A stretch of DNA of 64,000 nt, taken from Rhodococcus sp. 105337 (GTDB lineage: Bacteria > Actinomycetota > Actinomycetes > Mycobacteriales > Mycobacteriaceae). The stretch covers positions 186,001 to 250,000 of the forward strand of contig NZ_JABAGQ010000003.1 in the NCBI RefSeq assembly GCF_012844225.1, in the 5' to 3' direction. The notes beneath the pieces are model-generated. The model had not been told where the DNA came from, made no database searches, and saw only the letters and a program-made list of their open reading frames with translations. Below, piece after piece: positions 62,019 to 64,000 of the stretch (positions within the stretch are counted from its first letter, which is position 1; every line of letters starts with the position of its first letter). A program made the translations under genes and the position numbers.

Positions 62019-62150
62019 GTGCTGCTCCTCGGTAGTAGTGCTGGCGCCCGGGAACGGACACCGGACCCATCGAAGTTTACCGGCTCAGGCCGCTCGAGCC
62101 GGAACCGGCCGCTGCCCCGCCGGCCACCGCCCCCAGGGAGTAGCGGACAC

Positions 62151-62167
62151 ATACCCCCTAGGGGTAT
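62151..62167 (+). promoter_or_regulatory. CsoR-type copper operator before copA
   Basis: ATACCCCCTAGGGGTAT is a perfect inverted repeat (ATACCCC/GGGGTAT, 3-base centre), the pattern known for the Cu(I)-sensing repressor CsoR in actinobacteria. It lies 31 bases before the copA ATG. The csoR gene itself is not in the window. Confidence 0.82.
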
Positions 62168-62198
62168 AAAGGAGGAACGACATCGAAGGAGTATCCAC

Positions 62199-64000
62199 AT
62201 GACGACCGCCGACACGACGCGTGACGTCGAACTCACCATCGGTGGGATGACCTGCGCCTCCTGCGCCGCGCGCGTCGAGAAGAAGCTCAACCGGATGGAC
62301 GGCGTCACCGCGTCGGTCAACTATGCGACCGAGAAGGCGAAGGTCAGCTACAGCGGCGACATCACGCCCGAAGACCTCGTCGCGACCGTCGAAGCCACCG
62401 GTTACACCGCAGCACTGCCCGCACCCCCGCAGACGCAGCACGCTGCCGGCGAGGACAGCGGACCCGACGAAGCCGCGCCATGGAAACAGCGCCTGACGGT
62501 GTCGGCCCTGCTCACCGTCCCCGTGGTCGCGCTGTCGATGATCCCGGCCCTGCAGTTCGACAACTGGCAGTGGCTGTGCCTGACCCTCGCGTCACCGGTC
62601 GTCGTGTGGGGCGCCCTGCCCTTCCACCGCGCGGCCTGGACCAACCTGCGGCACGGTGCCGCGACGATGGACACCCTCATCTCCGTCGGTGTCACCGCTG
62701 CATACCTGTGGTCGCTGTGGGCGCTGTTCTTCACCCACGCCGGTATGCCCGGCATGAAGATGACCTTCGAGTTGTTCGCCTCGGGCGGCGGCGAGGAGCA
62801 CATCTACCTGGAGGTCGCCGCGGCCGTCACCACCTTCATCACCGCGGGTCGCTGGTTCGAGGCCCGGGCGAAGCGCCGCTCCGGCGCCGCCCTGCGGGCG
62901 CTGCTCGACATGGGAGCCAAAGACGTCGCGGTGCTGCGTGGCGGCACCGAAACCCGCATCCCGGTCGACCAGCTCGCCGTCGGCGATGTGTTCGTGGTGC
63001 GTCCCGGCGAGAAGATCGCGACGGACGGCGTCGTCGAATCGGGTTCGTCGGCCGTCGACGAGTCGATGCTGACCGGTGAGTCGATGCCCGTGGAGGTCGC
63101 GCCCGGCGACGCCGTGGTCGGTGCGACCGTCAACGCCGGCGGTCGCCTCACCGTCCGGGCGACCCGCGTCGGCTCCGACACCCAACTCGCCCAGATGGCG
63201 CGCCTCGTCGAGGACGCACAGAACGGGAAGGCGGAGGTCCAGCGCCTCGCCGACCGGATTTCCGCGGTGTTCGTCCCGATCGTGATCGGGCTGTCGCTGC
63301 TCACCCTCGCCGCGTGGCTGTTGTTCACCGACGATCCCGTCTCGGCTGCCTTCACGTCGGCGGTCGCGGTGCTGATCATCGCGTGCCCGTGCGCGCTGGG
63401 TCTCGCGACTCCCACAGCGCTGCTCGTCGGCACAGGCCGCGGAGCGCAACTCGGCATCCTCATCAAGGGCCCGCAGATCCTCGAATCCACGCGCCGCGTC
63501 GACACCGTCGTACTCGACAAGACCGGAACCGTCACCACGGGCGAGATGACCGTCGCCTCCGTTCATGTGGCGCCGGACGAATCCGCCGACGAAGTACTGC
63601 ATCTCGCGGGGTCGCTCGAACACGCATCCGAGCATCCGATCGCGCGGGCGATCGCCGACCACGCCGCACAGACGCGCCCGCTGTCCGGTGTGGAGAGTTT
63701 CGAAAACCACGGCGGACGCGGGGTTTCCGGTGTGGTCGACGGACGTGCCGTGCTCGCCGGGCGGCTGTCCTGGCTGCGCGACGAATGGTCGCTCACACCG
63801 GCACCCAGCCTCCGGCGAGAAGCCGAGGCGGCCGAATCCGAAGGCCGGACGCCGATCTGGGTGGCCTGGGACGGTGCGGTCCGTGCGGTCGTCGTGGTGT
63901 CCGACACGGTCAAGGACGGTTCCCGTGCCGCCGTGTCCGAACTCCGTGACCTGGGTCTTCGCCCCGTGCTGCTCACGGGTGACAACCGCGGCGCGGCCGA
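62199..64000 (+). CDS. copA: Copper-translocating P-type ATPase CopA (first 600 residues, runs off the window)
   Basis: From ATG 62199 (AAGGAG, 8 bases upstream) to the window end. N-terminal heavy-metal domain with GMTCASC (C19, C22), then membrane helices, actuator domain with [13 protein letters not shown], ion-binding C396-P-C398 (ACPCALG) and phosphorylation site D440 in [19 protein letters not shown] marks the nucleotide-binding HP motif. The final residues seen (LTGDNRGAA) are the start of the hinge region. It pumps Cu(I) out of the cytoplasm. The linker [10 protein letters not shown] in a loop near helix 3 has methionines that may help collect copper. Confidence 0.94.
   Translation, partial: MTTADTTRDVELTIGGMTCASCAARVEKKLNRMDGVTASVNYATEKAKVSYSGDITPEDLVATVEATGYTAALPAPPQTQHAAGEDSGPDEAAPWKQRLTVSALLTVPVVALSMIPALQFDNWQWLCLTLASPVVVWGALPFHRAAWTNLRHGAATMDTLISVGVTAAYLWSLWALFFTHAGMPGMKMTFELFASGGGEEHIYLEVAAAVTTFITAGRWFEARAKRRSGAALRALLDMGAKDVAVLRGGTETRIPVDQLAVGDVFVVRPGEKIATDGVVESGSSAVDESMLTGESMPVEVAPGDAVVGATVNAGGRLTVRATRVGSDTQLAQMARLVEDAQNGKAEVQRLADRISAVFVPIVIGLSLLTLAAWLLFTDDPVSAAFTSAVAVLIIACPCALGLATPTALLVGTGRGAQLGILIKGPQILESTRRVDTVVLDKTGTVTTGEMTVASVHVAPDESADEVLHLAGSLEHASEHPIARAIADHAAQTRPLSGVESFENHGGRGVSGVVDGRAVLAGRLSWLRDEWSLTPAPSLRREAEAAESEGRTPIWVAWDGAVRAVVVVSDTVKDGSRAAVSELRDLGLRPVLLTGDNRGAA

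Overview
The window is a high-GC actinobacterial chromosome segment, most likely from Rhodococcus or a close relative in Nocardiaceae. Evidence for this: mycothiol synthase (mshD), a DesA1-type acyl-ACP desaturase, the mannan-maturation factor LmeA, many GTG starts, many 4-base stop/start overlaps, -10 boxes placed 6 to 8 bases before start codons (leaderless mRNAs), and a gene order that follows the Mycobacterium tuberculosis block from purS/purQ (Rv0787A/Rv0788) to the DUF2236 gene Rv0826. The order recalled from that genome is purQ, pepC, purL, Rv0807, purF, purM, DUF3073, ygfZ, pabC-like, nitrobindin-like, sseC2, cysA2, thiX, lmeA, glnR, mshD, phoT, phoU, LCP, dus, desA1. The species cannot be fixed from the sequence. 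No transposase, integrase, prophage gene or CRISPR array was seen.

Layout. 1-2.2 kb: the 5' part of a cytochrome P450, a TetR regulator and an MpaB/DUF2236 oxygenase. 2.2-8.8 kb: an SDR diverging from a six-gene, translationally coupled catabolic-looking operon (aldehyde dehydrogenase, SDR, HIBADH-like dehydrogenase, CMD protein, LLM flavin oxidoreductase, APH-like kinase). 8.9-12.6 kb: two methyltransferases, an alpha/alpha-toroid protein and a GT4 glycosyltransferase. 12.8-14.5 kb: tRNA genes Glu-Asp-Phe-Asp, then a TetR/ScbR-like regulator, then tRNA-Lys. 14.5-17.0 kb: a lipoprotein, two small membrane proteins and a DUF937 protein. 17.2-32.9 kb: desA1, dus, LCP ligase, phoU, pstBACS, mshD, glnR, lmeA, thiX, then a cysteine-attenuated DUF4395-sseA-sseC cluster and a nitrobindin-like protein with a 32-residue membrane microprotein upstream. 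32.9-41.2 kb: a BCCT transporter and the cytochrome bd operon cydABDC, both apparently inserted into the conserved block. 41.3-45.3 kb: pabC-like, ygfZ, MOSC, asparaginase II, DUF3073. 45.5-55.6 kb: purM, purF, SCP-like protein, CPBP protease, membrane alpha/beta hydrolase, purL, Uma2-like protein, M18 aminopeptidase. 55.9-60.9 kb: a TetR, a self-sufficient P450-reductase fusion (P450RhF/CYP116B type), a serine hydrolase and an SDR. 61.1-64.0 kb: purQ, purS and the 5' part of copA behind a CsoR-type operator.

How the genes work together. Five de novo purine genes (purS, purQ, purL, purF, purM) lie on one strand, interrupted by other genes. PhoU and PstSCAB form the phosphate uptake and signalling module, and both phoU and pstS have an 11-base-period PHO box. 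GlnR (nitrogen) is coupled to mshD. The sulfurtransferase cluster is preceded by a leaderless polycysteine leader ORF that probably senses cysteine supply. cydABDC has a TACTAC/GTAGTA dyad in its promoter region, and desA1 has a perfect 16-bp palindrome.

The most interesting items are the polycysteine attenuator, the cydA and desA1 operators, the coupled oxidoreductase/kinase operon, the leaderless membrane microprotein and the P450-reductase operon with its TetR-type dyad.
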